Source: Lojkania enalia (Eukaryota > Ascomycota > Dothideomycetes > Pleosporales). Taken from it: a stretch of DNA of 64,000 nt. Within the stretch, counting starts at the first letter, position 1, and each line of letters opens with the position of its first letter. Location of the stretch: NCBI GenBank assembly GCA_010094045.1, contig ML986583.1, forward strand, positions 157,951 to 221,950. The letters run 5' to 3'. Below, one piece after another: positions 47,392-57,738 of this stretch. The notes beneath the pieces were generated by a model. The model saw only the letters and a program-made list of their open reading frames with translations. It made no database searches and was not told the DNA's origin. Made by a program: the position numbers and the translations under genes.

Positions 47392-48435
47392 TCAAACCTC
47401 AATGCGCTCGGTTTCTTGGATAACGAATGTCACATCCTCCCTCTGTTTCGCAAGCTCATTAATCCAAGCTCCTAGCCTCAATCCGGCCTTCGCCATGAGA
47501 TCGGTAACCACTGGGGCTGCCTCCTCATAGTATTCACCTCCGAGATCATTCTCCTCAATCCATTCGACCCCATTCCTGAGCACAACGTCACAAATCCACT
47601 GGTTCGCCTCCGTCGCCCAAACCAATGCACACTTCTCCGCTGTCCGCACATTGCTACACTCCTTTACCACCCAGTCTCCATGCATTCCATTTGCAGCAAA
47701 CAGTTCGTCTGCCCACTCAGCGGCTGCCTCCTTCATAATCTTATCCTCGCCTTCCTTAGCCTTGAGTCCCCGCATCTTGTGTGGAATTTCCTTATCCCAC
47801 ACGCTGTGCAGATTCTGCGTCTGTGCACACCGCTTGTCAAAGCAGACATGAATGTCGTTACCGCCACGGCTCATATTTTCCGTGTGAAGCGGCTGGTGTA
47901 TATCTCCGATGAAGTGGATCAAATACATCAGCGCCTCTTTCTGCTGCACTTGGACCGGGTCCTCGTTTACGCGGCCCGTCTACACCCGTGAGAAATGCAA
48001 GATTCGAGGAAGAACGTTGTGTGGTAGGGAGGAATGTACCATGTTTGCGATTGCAGAGACAATGCAGCCCGGCCCTTTTCTGCAGTCGCGCTTGTAATTT
48101 ACGCCGCATTTTGTTGGCGGGTCGTCGGCTGCATCTGCGACATAACAAATGGTTAGTGCTAGCACCTAAGGCTTGTATACTAGATAAATAATACCAATAT
48201 AGTGCCATTCTCTAGTATGCGTGTATCCTGGTCTACGCTTGACTGTGTCTGCCCACAGCGCGGCGTCGGAAATGTCGTAGCCGCGATCATTTGCAAGAAG
48301 ACTACTAACCATGTCCGAGGCTGCGCTTGTGAGATATTTTTCGGCCAAATAGGCTACGGTTCGGTGGCCTAGTTCACCCCAGCCGTGGACGACGGGCGTC
48401 GCGCAGAGCAATGTTAAGGTCTTGAAGGCATGCAT
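47392..48435 (-). CDS. Secreted S1/P1-type zinc nuclease
   Basis: Exons 48435-48195, 48134-48040 and 47976-47392 give about 306 residues. A signal peptide (MHAFKTLTLLCATPVVHG) ends exactly before WGELGH. In S1 and P1 nucleases the mature N-terminal Trp and the next His bind zinc, so this defines the start; an in-frame upstream Met at 48582 would bury the signal peptide. Other expected zinc ligands are seen in DAALWAD, HYID, the IHFIGDIHQPLH block and NLHSVWD. Cysteines in KCGVNYKRDC and GPGC suit the family's disulfides. The enzyme cleaves single-stranded DNA and RNA and removes 3'-phosphates, probably for nutrient salvage outside the cell. Confidence 0.93.
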
Positions 48436-49445
48436 TTTGTAATATTGAATTGCGTCAAAAAAGTTAGGGAGTTCGTGGAACGTGAACCGACGAAGTTGTC
48501 TGAAATATATTGCGGCCATGCAAGGCATTTGTTGAATTCCAATCAGCTGAAGAACACGAATCATGCCACCTATAATTGCCATTCCAAAGAGTTACAAGCC
48601 TATGATAGGTTTCGGCGAATAATGCGATGCGCTAGTTGTTTTTCAGCTGTTGCTTGTAGGTATGTACCAAAGCTGGAGCGGGTATCTCCGCTCGAGGTGC
48701 CAAATCCGGTGGCTTGGGGGATGCGAAGGCTGCTGAAAGCTCTGGCCAAAAGCCACGGGGAAGGTCTGGTCTCTCCAATACCAGTGACTTCACATTACAT
48801 GTGGGCAGGGCGTGAGCTGCCGCTGGCTCAGCTGAGGTGACGAACCGTGACTCTCGTTTGTTCATGCTGTGGAACGAGAGCGGATGGCTTGTGCGCCAAT
48901 CTGAAGACGAAGGGACATAATAATTAGCCGAAGGTCACGATCCTATAGAGTGGTTTTAGAGACTACATAGGGAAGTGTATATTTAAATTTTATGTTTTAT
49001 ATAGATGCAGTAAAGAGAGGCTGTTTCGATTACCGAAAAGATCACAGGAGTTGTTGCGAAGGGGATTGAGGTTATGGTGTAATGTGAGGCCCGCGCATGG
49101 GACATCCTGTAATTCTTCAGCATTAAGAGATGCAGCGACATAATAATATTGGAGAGGGATACAGATAATTTCTAAAACTATAGTACGTCAAACCAGATAT
49201 CATCGCAGCCATCCAACCAAAGCAGGCAAGCCGGACACGTCCTTGCCGAGTGCGTTGCCAGCTCATCTAGTCAACAGAATCAGTTAATTTCCCTACTAAG
49301 CTTGCCTAGAAAGGCTAGGTGCCTTTGCCTTAGTTTCATCGGATCATATTAATCATGTTCATGGTCATTAGAGTCAATCCCAATCATCTACGATTTCGTC
49401 AGCTTCTACAAATTTCTTCCTAGCATCAAATTGTAGACGTTGAGC
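48436..49445. other. Intergenic region
   Basis: About 1 kb upstream of the nuclease and downstream of the UIM-motif gene. No gene or repeat is recognised. Confidence 0.5.
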
Positions 49446-50360
49446 TTAGGCTTCCTTTTTCCTGCGCGCTTTTTCTCGATCGGCTGTAAGAGAAACGGCG
49501 TAGGTGGCATCTTGTTGAGTGCGAAGGGCGCCCATAGCAGTAGATTCTACGCTTTGCTTACCTCGATCTGAGGGGGTAGAGGGAGTAGAGCTACCTTGAG
49601 ATAATCGACCGGATATAGTCACGTGCCCCATAGCACCCTCAAGTCCGTTGGTAGTAGTTGTTTCTCGTCGACTACCCTTCCCTTTCCCATAAGGATCCAA
49701 GTCGATGCGCAGCTGCTCTTCCGGGTCCGCAACGATCGACTCCTGCCAGGTAGCGCGGTACCATTCAGCCTTTGATTTCTCTAGAACAGCCTGTAGCTCC
49801 TCATCATCATCATTGGCAATAGCCCCAGTTTTGTGTCTCTGGTAGAACTCGGAGGCAGACAGTTTCATCAAGCGCTGGATAACAGCCTCTTCCTCTTCCT
49901 TGGACTGAAACTTGTGATGGATACTTGCTCTTGATGCGGCCATTGCTTGGGCTATCTGAGATTCAAAATCTTCCTCAGTTTGACGACGGCCGTGATTTTC
50001 TTGAGTGGAAGCGGCTAGTGCTTTTCGGAGATCGTCCTCGAAAGTATCCTTGGGCGTCAGCTCTTGGGCGGAGACGGCCAATGCCTTTTGCATCTCATTC
50101 TCAAAAGCACTGTCATTGGCCGCTTGAGCTCCTGCAGTCTCTCGAAGAAGGCGTTGAAGGGCCTCGTCGGAATCCTCTGCTGGCACCTGCGACTGAGGGT
50201 GAGAGAATCTCTCGTTCTCATCGCCGCCATTCAGACACCAGTTATTGACTGACTGCTCTGGAGGTTGGGGATGAGCTGAACCAGAATTCCTTGATCCAGT
50301 TGGAGACTGAGAGTTTGTTAATCTAGCTTGGGGTCGGTAAGGCACACTCTGCCTTTCCAT
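49446..50360 (-). CDS. Protein with an array of ubiquitin-interacting-like motifs
   Basis: A single exon of 304 residues with no folded domain that I recognise. It carries a series of short acidic-hydrophobic helices fitting the UIM pattern (acidic start, central hydrophobic, Ala, then Ser). They begin at about 64 (SDEALQRLLRETAG), 86 (FENEMQKALAVSAQE), 107 (FEDDLRKALAASTQE), 132 (FESQIAQAMAASRAS), 156 (EEEAVIQRLMKLSASE) and 186 (DEELQAVLEKSKAE). The middle three are nearest to consensus. The N-terminus is Pro/Gln/Asn-rich and the C-terminus basic (REKARRKK). A role as a ubiquitin-chain binder is inferred from the motifs alone. An alternative is a coiled-coil or low-complexity protein that only resembles UIMs. 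Confidence 0.75.
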   Translation of the reverse strand: MERQSVPYRPQARLTNSQSPTGSRNSGSAHPQPPEQSVNNWCLNGGDENERFSHPQSQVPAEDSDEALQRLLRETAGAQAANDSAFENEMQKALAVSAQELTPKDTFEDDLRKALAASTQENHGRRQTEEDFESQIAQAMAASRASIHHKFQSKEEEEAVIQRLMKLSASEFYQRHKTGAIANDDDEELQAVLEKSKAEWYRATWQESIVADPEEQLRIDLDPYGKGKGSRRETTTTNGLEGAMGHVTISGRLSQGSSTPSTPSDRGKQSVESTAMGALRTQQDATYAVSLTADREKARRKKEA

Positions 50361-51126
50361 TATGATTGATATATTTGCTTAATAGGCACTCAATAATGTC
50401 CAAGTCTTGTCACTAGTATCGAAAAATGCGGGCGTGTATTTGAGGGGTTATATAGTAAACGGGGATAGTGAACATTACGGATGACAGAAAGACGTTGTGA
50501 ATGACGATGACAGATCACAGTGAAGGAATTTAGCATTGTGAGGAACTGTGCAAACGCGGTTAAGGGTTCTTAGGAGAATTCGTGAAGCAAGCCGTCCAAA
50601 CGCACCGGCAGGCTTTGGAAGAAGGGCTGTTTATTAGGTAGACATTGAATGAATTGTTTCTACTTACTCTACGATTGGTCCTGGTAGTATTTGGTTCACG
50701 GCTATATAGAACTAGAAATTATGAGCCTTAAGAATGTGGAAGGACTGTAAGTCTTAAATGGCCGATTTACGCGGCTTGGAGATAATGCACACGGAGGTAT
50801 TAGCCTTAGAGGACTGGATCTGGTAGCCACACGCAAGCATTGTGTGCGGCCGCAAGAGTCAATTATTGGTGGAAGGGAGCCTTCGAGGTAATTGAAGGTT
50901 CATCATAGCGTATGTATGCATAGGATCATGGCGGGAGATATGAAGCCGGTGGTGGAAGGCCGATATGTACCTAGGTAGGAAGAGACTGCAGGCTGTGGTT
51001 GGACGGCTTTAGAAAGCACATGTCGTTGATTGGTCCGTCGTCCTGATGGTTGCCAAGAAAATCTCAGTAGCTCGTCGTTGACATCCTGTACCAACGCCAT
51101 CACCACGACCTCGATAACCCCCTACG
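50361..51126. other. Divergent intergenic region
   Basis: About 770 bp between the UIM-motif gene and the complex I gene, which are transcribed away from each other. It must hold both promoters. No other feature is seen. Confidence 0.5.
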
Positions 51127-52068
51127 ATGGCTTCGAAGCTGACCCCATTTGCCTTCAGAAGCGCTCCTCGCGCCCTACGACAGCTTCAGAGAACTCAATG
51201 GCGGTCGTTAAGCGCGGCGCCGGCGCGACGGAGCGACCAGCTCATGGTCGTATGTATCTCTTCCAACCTCAGCATGCTTCTAATTGCATTGCTAACGCAT
51301 CTTCCAGCACCGCGATACCGATGTCAACAACCCTTCCATACCGTTCAAATTCACTCCTCAGAATGAAGAGCTCATCAAGGAGGTCCTCAGCCGGTACCCC
51401 TCGCAATACAAGAAAGCCGCCGTTATGCCCATCCTCGACCTCGGACAGCGACAGCACGGTTTCACAAGTATTAGCGTCATGAATGAGGTTGCGCGGATAC
51501 TAGAAATGCCTCCTATGCGTGTTTACGAGGTGGCGACGTTCTACACAATGTACAACCGGAATCCAGTGGGCAAATTCCACGTTCAGGTCTGCACGACGGT
51601 GAGTCGGAAGCGCGCTTAGACTTTATGGGGGAATCGCTGAGAATACCGCAGACACCTTGCATGCTTTGTAACAGCGATGCCGTTATGAAAGCCTGCGAAG
51701 ACTTCCTCGGCATTCACCACGGCCAGACGACAAAGGATGGCCTCTTCACATTGACCGAGGTCGAATGTCTTGGCGCCTGCGCGAACGCTCCCATGATTCA
51801 GATCAACGACGATTACTACGAAGACCTGACTTACGATACTACTGTATCCCTCCTCAAAGCCCTCCAGCACGCCGCGGAGGTTACAGGCGCCGGAAAGGGA
51901 GCGGCTGGCCTAGGTGGTGAGGCTGGCAAGGGTGCCATTACCGGCGTGAAGGTGCCAACGCCTGGCCCGCTGAGCAGTCGGAAGAGCTGCGAGCCGGCTG
52001 GCGGTCTGACGTCGTTGACAGGCGAGCCGTGGGGTAATGAGAAACTAAGAACAGATGGTGAGCTCTGA
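51127..52068 (+). CDS. nuo-24: NADH:ubiquinone oxidoreductase 24-kDa subunit (complex I, NDUFV2)
   Basis: Exons 51127-51249, 51308-51598 and 51652-52068 give about 276 residues. The basic N-terminus ([20 protein letters not shown]) is a mitochondrial targeting peptide. The thioredoxin-like fold binds the 2Fe-2S cluster N1a through Cys136, Cys141, Cys177 and Cys181: CTTTPC spans the second intron, and ECLGAC is in the third exon. It belongs to the NADH-oxidising module of complex I, next to the 51-kDa subunit. The C-terminus has a Gly/Ala/Lys-rich extension (about 212-235) before the conserved [14 protein letters not shown] end, as in other fungi. Both introns are phase 0. Confidence 0.96.
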
Positions 52069-52220
52069 GCTTGTATATATGGTACGTTTGATAAAATCAT
52101 GGGGCAATGAATACTTACCCCGCGCTGGTAACATGGAGCAATCTTGCAATACCAATTTCATTCAAGGTTAATATCTCGAATTCCACAAGGAGCCTTTGCC
52201 AACTTCAGCGCTTGACTCAC

Positions 52221-52249
52221 CACGTGATCTACTCGATGAGCTATAAATA
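52221..52249 (+). promoter_or_regulatory. CACGTG element and TATA box without an annotated large gene downstream
   Basis: CACGTG at 52221-52226 and TATAAATA at 52242-52249 lie about 335 bp before the start of a small candidate secreted peptide (52579). No other plus-strand start nearby is more convincing. Confidence 0.4.
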
Positions 52250-52578
52250 TAAGGTGAAGTCAAGGTATTGCCAACCAAGGATAGAAAGTGTGAAGTGGAG
52301 GTGTGTGACACTCATTGAATATGCGCTCAGTGCAAGGTAACCAATTCGAAGCATGAAAGGGAGTCTCGCTGGGATATTAATGAGGCGTCGTTTTGTTTCA
52401 CTTCACGTTTTCTGGCGGTATAGTGCGTCTGACAGTTGTAGATCGAGGCTTTGGTTACAAGTCTTAGAATTACTATCTCTTCTTCCACTTTCTCTCAAAT
52501 TGCCCCCTTTACAACTCCAAAGTGTGCCAAAACCCAGCGCTTTCTACGTTAACTAGGGAAACTAAGAGCTTTACTCAT

Positions 52579-52755
52579 ATGAATTTGTTTAAACTCATCT
52601 TTGCTGGATTTGCTCTGGCGTGCAATGTTGTCGCTGGCGATGACATTCCCGAGCTCGGCTTAGATGAGGTGTGGTAAGTACCACATACGCAGGTTTCAAC
52701 GATGCCTTGCCTTTCAAATCCTAGCTTAGAGAATTGGTTCCTTCAAAATCTATGA
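52579..52755 (+). CDS. Candidate small secreted peptide
   Basis: A Met at 52579 opens a typical signal peptide (Lys near the start, a hydrophobic core, then an Ala-Gly cleavage area) followed by an acidic mature part beginning DDIPELGL. Read without splicing it stops after 32 codons (DEVW). A GTAAGT donor at 52674 and a CTAG acceptor before 52725 would extend it to 41 residues with one Cys. The upstream TATA box adds weak support. No family is recognised, and the 3' structure may include further exons. Confidence 0.3.
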
Positions 52756-53747
52756 TCTCTCTTCCAAGAGCGTCATAGATTACTTCCATATCGAGCGAAT
52801 TCTCCATGGGTCACTTTGGGCCAATGTCGAATCTACTGTGCTATCTGTCTAAATATATCGGAAATGTAGGTGTGGAGGGGGAAAGAGTGATAAAGAGTGC
52901 ACAGCGAGGCTCTACAATAGAGTTGGCCAGTTGGGTTGAACAAATACCACGTGCCGACTGAAGGGAAATCTAACGGCAATAGTGTGCCCCCGGCTGCCCC
53001 AAATACGACTCCAGTCCCCGCTTCGGCTGTGCATCTTCCTTAGACTGACTGCCGGAGCGGTCTAGCCTCGATAAGAGGCTCTCCAGACCACTTTCAAGCG
53101 TCACATATACAGCTGCATGAATGCACAGTTCTGCAAAACGACTATGGAGGCGATGCAATTAATAAGAATAGGATGGCAAGAGCCGTGACAAATGTAAGAA
53201 GTGGAGTTACGAGAACGTTTATGAGCCGGTAAGTTTGATTGCTTTCAATTTGGACCATATATCGTTTGAGATCAACGTTAGACAATATTGGGGATGCGGT
53301 TTCGTCGATTATTGCTAGGCGAAGTAGATACCTTGGGTGAGCGAAAGGGAATCGTCAAGGACATTCAACTGTAAGTAATGGGAAATCTTAGTGTGCATGA
53401 ATGAATCGGGTACTGGATATTAGTCTGGTATCTATCGGGATATACAATTTAATAATCGATAATCTGACGCCCATATTTGGTGACTTGAATTAGAGAGAGA
53501 TTATATTAATCAGACCTGAAACGAATGTCTTGTTTCATGGAATGAAGTAGCAGTGTGCATACAGTCTTCACCGGTGTAAAGAAATGTGCCTGGGTGTCAT
53601 GGTAAAACTGATGAGGAAATGACCTCGGGAGTGAAAGCAATCTCACGTGCTGATAAGCTAGTGCGAAATCAAGAAACGCCTCGGCAGTGCGGCCTGTCAG
53701 CACTGCAGGCCTAACTTCATCGACGGCTTCACTTTCACTCCCACACC
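52756..53747. other. Intergenic region, no gene seen
   Basis: About 1 kb without a supported gene between the small-peptide candidate and the splicing-factor gene. No repeat is recognised. Confidence 0.45.
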
Positions 53748-54962
53748 ATGGCAGCTGAGGAGGCGCATGATCCGATACCTGTATTCCGTTCTAAGCGTCG
53801 CAAAACCGAACACAAACGGACCCGTCTAGATGACCACGATGGCAACGCCACCAATACTTCCGCTCGGTCTCCAGTCGCCGCCACGGAAATCAACGCACCA
53901 AGCACCCTACCCGTCTTTCCAGCTCTCGACAGCCCTGCCACAGATGCCGATGAGTCCGTTCCTAATCTAAAAGAGATTATCCGTATGCGCAAGCGTCCGC
54001 AACAGCGTATGAAGAACGTAGGAAATAAAGTCGCGGCAACGTCTTCCCAGGATGCGGTAGTCCTCTCCGCCGCACCACATTCCGATCAGTATGCAGGCAG
54101 ATTTGTTGCCCAAACTGGACAGATCGTAGATAAAGATGATACGCAAATGTAGGTTGGCCCAATTCTGAACACTAGATTATGCCTGGTGGCTAATATATCA
54201 GGATGGCGTATATAGAGGCTCGCATGGCTGAACAGAATTTTCAAAAGTACGGCTGGCCTATTCCGAAGCATATCCAGGGTCGTACCTCCCCCTATACAAC
54301 GACCCCTGAGCGTCCGAACGCTGCTACGACTCCTACAACGATGAGTCCTTCAAGTAAACCTCAGACTGGTGAGGCTACCATGGGTAAGAACACTGAGCAC
54401 GAGGGCCGTTTGGCTGCCGGTATGGGTAAATTAGAGGAGGTAGATCTTGGCCCGTCCGCGGCGCAGAAGAATCTGCAGCGCACCGAAGAGGCATGGAGAC
54501 GATTACACGGCGAAAACATTGCACGTGCTGAGGAAGAGGTTCTAGCTCAAGAACGGAAAGGCAAGGGCAAAAAATTCCGTCGACATGAGCGAAGGAGGAA
54601 TAGTGAAGACTTGCGGAGAGATGCTATGGTGGAAGCCGTACTCCGGGAGGCGAAACGTAAGTCACGACATTCGCAATGCTTTGAACGGGCATAAGCTAAC
54701 CCTGATAGTCGGAATCTACGAGGAAGAAGAAGCACCCACGCCACCTGCCGCCGACGACCAAGCCGCCGACGATGTCCTCATGGAACAATTCCGCCGCGAA
54801 TACCTGGAATCTATGGAATCGCGTAACCAGCGCAAACCCGCCATACCGCCTGGACCAAAAGGAGCATTAGAGCAGCCAAAGGGTCCGAAACTCGGAGGAT
54901 CGAGGAGCGCAAGAGCGGCAATGCGCTTAAGGGAAGAACAGGCTGCGAAGAATAAGAGGTAG
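53748..54962 (+). CDS. Hep59/Tls1 (C9orf78)-type splicing factor
   Basis: Exons 53748-54148, 54202-54656 and 54709-54962 give about 369 residues. The first junction restores a Met-Met pair: KDDTQ, then MMAYIEARMAEQNFQKYGWP. FVAQTGQIVDKDDTQMMAYIE is a hallmark of the family known as hepatocellular carcinoma-associated antigen 59 (Pfam Hep_59), with fission yeast Tls1 as a studied member. NLKEIIRMRKRPQQR near residue 80 is the other conserved block. The C-terminal half is rich in Glu, Arg and Lys, probably long helices. Members bind the Brr2 helicase in the spliceosome. A nuclear-targeting-like SKRRKTEHKR lies near the N-terminus (about 15-24). Confidence 0.88.
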
Positions 54963-55829
54963 CGAGGGCGAGACGCAGTTTCAGTATAGGAACGCTACTC
55001 ACCATGTTTTAGGATACAAGATTTCCTCGATACTGGTAAGCATATGGGCTAAGTGTGATGAATGCACAGTGATAAATATTGTCGTCCGAGCTCAGTATCT
55101 ATATCAAAAATTTTACAATGGAAATGGTGACGCTGAGTACAAAGAATTCTAGGCGTAGATTGCCACTCCGGACCCTACGTCTCGAAAGAGCTTAAGTAAT
55201 TTCTACAGGATGAAATGTTAGAAGAATGGACTGTTGCATCAGTGACCTGCATCGTCGATTCTATCTGATTTTCTTTGCACCACTTTCCATCTACTTCTCT
55301 CGTCCACCTCTACCCACCCCAACACTAAAGCAAACACCATCCTCCTTTCTCCCTTCCTTCTTTCATACTTCTTTCCGCTGCGTCTCTATCCCCATGTCTC
55401 ACCATCAACGTCCGCATTACATCACAGCCAAGCCCCGCCCAGTCCGCCAAGTCGGCTCCGCCATGCTCGTCCTTCTTGTCCTTATGTCTTCGCGCGCAGC
55501 CGTTTTCCGCCCCGCTTATGGAAAGGCTTGGGCCCAGTCTGGGCTGACGTTGTGGGATGCCTTGTTGTTGACGGCAAGTGCTTGGTAGCAGAAGGACCTT
55601 TTTAGGTGGGAGCTTGGTGCCGCTTGTATTCGACGGTTTGACCAACCTCTACTACATTGCGCTCCTAAGTCTTTGCGGTGCTTGCTACACGAGTACGCGG
55701 AACTATCTTTGCTTCTCATCTCTTCTCCCGCGCTTTTCGGAGTAAATCAAACGGAGTTCGACCGAATTCAGAGCATAGATTGAGCACATCCCCATACAAA
55801 AGTACGCAGAGGTAGATATCAAAAAGAGA
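54963..55829. other. Intergenic region with one short candidate frame
   Basis: About 870 bp. The only candidate is a 64-codon frame at 55394-55588, listed apart. A pyrimidine-rich run at 55280-55375 is promoter- or leader-like. Confidence 0.4.
55394..55588 (+). CDS. Possible short hypothetical protein, one hydrophobic segment
   Basis: A 64-residue frame beginning MSHHQRPHY, with a hydrophobic stretch VGSAMLVLLVLM and ending TASAW. A strongly pyrimidine-rich leader lies immediately upstream, as for many fungal genes. No family, no conserved motif, and no splice support; it may be a chance frame. Confidence 0.25.
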   Translation: MSHHQRPHYITAKPRPVRQVGSAMLVLLVLMSSRAAVFRPAYGKAWAQSGLTLWDALLLTASAW

Positions 55830-56336
55830 ATGGACACTACAAAACACATGAACCTCCTCCCCCTCCTCCGTCGCGCAGGCGGCGGTGGGGGCTCCGACGT
55901 CCCCTATCATCCCCCTCCGTCTGTGGGCCATGAGATTGGGGTTATGTTTGGCGGATTTGGGGCTATGCTTGTTGGTATGTATCCCATATTTTGGTATAAG
56001 AATTCGAAAAGTAGAATGCGAACTTCGTGTCAAGATCTTCTCTTCTCTTGACACGCTGGGGTACTTGATAAAATTGACTTGACAACTTCCTCACTTCTAT
56101 TTCTGACAACGCATCTCATTTATCTACAATGCATGCCATATTTTCTTTTGGCGTGGGCTAATGGAAGGATAGGCGCGATCCTGTTTTATCTCTGGTGGCG
56201 TGTCAAGCTTGCAAAGGATATCAAAACCGAGGAAGAACGGGTGAATGGGTTGAAGACTCGGGGACTATTTAGTGAGGAGAAGAGGGGAGATGCTGTAGCA
56301 GAGAGGGAGAGGAGGGGGAGCACGGTACAGATGTGA
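55830..56336 (+). CDS. Small single-pass membrane protein, hypothetical
   Basis: Exon 55830-55974 joins exon 56173-56336 across a 198-bp intron (GTATGT donor, CTAAT branch, ATAG acceptor) to give about 102 residues. The splice fuses two half-helices, GVMFGGFGAMLVG and AILFYLWWRVKLAKD, into one continuous transmembrane segment at about 37-56. The N-terminal part is Pro/Gly-rich and the tail is charged with many Glu, Arg and Lys. The perfect restoration of a helix is the main evidence. The function is unknown. A start at the seventh codon (MNLLPLLRRAGG) is also possible. Confidence 0.55.
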
Positions 56337-56700
56337 AGCGATGGCTAGGGCGATGGGTTGAAGAATATGATGGGAAATTCGGGAATAGTCTAATATATAT
56401 GGGTGGATTGGTATGGGAAAGATGGTTGATTATGGGGTCTAAGAACCTTCGTTTCTGATTTAAGATAACCCCAATTTCAGAAAAGATCGAATTGTGATAT
56501 TTGAACGTTCTTTTTGAGTCGTATTTGTACAGAGACAGAAATGCGGTGCAGTTACCAGTCCATAATCAAGCAAAGAAATTAATTCGAGCAAAAAGTCTTA
56601 CGTCGTGCAAATTCCATATAAAACTTGACCGCATATCCTTCGAGATCATTGCATAAGGAAAACACAAGAAATTGGGGCCGTCAACTCCTAGGGTCAGGAT
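56337..56700. other. Intergenic region between convergent genes
   Basis: About 360 bp holding the 3' ends of both neighbours. Nothing else is seen. Confidence 0.5.
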
Positions 56701-57275
56701 TTACGCACCCTGCCTCGCCTTCTCTGCACAAATCAACGCAATAATCCGGCTTAACTCCGCCGCCTGATTGAACTGCTCCTGCTTGACACTCTCCTCCACA
56801 TCCCCGCTTGCCGCAATGTCCTTGCTAACGGTCAACATGCGGTTCTGCAGCGCGAGTAACTTGCCCAACGTGTTGTCGAGGAAGGGGGCAGAGAAGGTGA
56901 CATTGGTGGGCGAGTTCCCGGACTGCGGAATCCGCATCTCAAGTTTTCGGGGTGGCTTACGCTTAGGCTGCTGCTCGGCTTGGGGCTGGGGGGAAGGTCT
57001 GCATTTCGATGTTAGTAATGATAGTAATAATAAATTGAGACTGGGAAGACGTACCGTTCTCGCTCGACGAACGTAATGTTTTCAGCCATCTCAGCAACGC
57101 GGTTTGCAATTCTGGATGCCATTATCTCGTAGGCAGAGGGATTTGTTGCGCCGTTGGGCACGCCGTTTGCTGGGCCTTTTGCAGCACCGGGCTTGGAGGC
57201 GGACTTCTTGGTTCGTGAAGCTGGGGTTTTGGATGCCGTGCGGTGGACGGGTGCAGATGCGACAGAGGCAGGCAT
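56701..57275 (-). CDS. Small hypothetical protein with a helical C-terminus
   Basis: Exons 57275-57055 and 56998-56701 (56-bp intron, GTACGT...GCAG, phase 2) give about 172 residues. The N-terminus is basic and rich in Ala, Ser, Pro and Lys (about 1-45). A first helix follows (MASRIANRVAEMAENITFVERER). The intron falls just before a Pro/Lys-rich linker (KRKPPRK). The second half, from FLDNTLGKLLALQNRM to the C-terminus, is predicted as two helices with heptad-like leucines. The design resembles small subunits of nuclear or kinetochore complexes, but I cannot assign a family. Confidence 0.65.
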
Positions 57276-57738
57276 TGTGGCTGCGTGATCGCTGTGAATT
57301 GGGATAGGAGCGGGCTCTGAAGTGCCGGTTAGTGGCGCTGCAGTTTATGATATATGACTGGGAAGTAGTTCATCCTGCATACGTCAAGCGTGAGGGATGG
57401 ATGAATGCAAGATCTTTCGCGTTGAGTGAAACAAGCCAAACTCACTTTTCTATCAGGTCGAAGTTTATGTAAACTTTTGGAAGAACAAATCAGTGCGAGA
57501 GATCAGGAATTCTGAAATTCGTCTGTTGGATATATAGGAATAGTGATGAGGGATTCTAAATGGATGCGAAGTGTGTGCCACAAAAGTTGGCCCGTAGACG
57601 CCACACACTACGTCATGCGCATCAGATGTTACAGGGATCCAGAACCTACGATCGGCATGCGACTCCAACTCGCCCGTCATCTCGGACTGAACCTAGTGAT
57701 TATATCTACAATCGCAAGGAAATGCTAGGCTAACAAAG
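57276..57738. other. Divergent intergenic region
   Basis: About 460 bp between two genes transcribed away from each other; presumably a shared promoter region. Confidence 0.5.
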
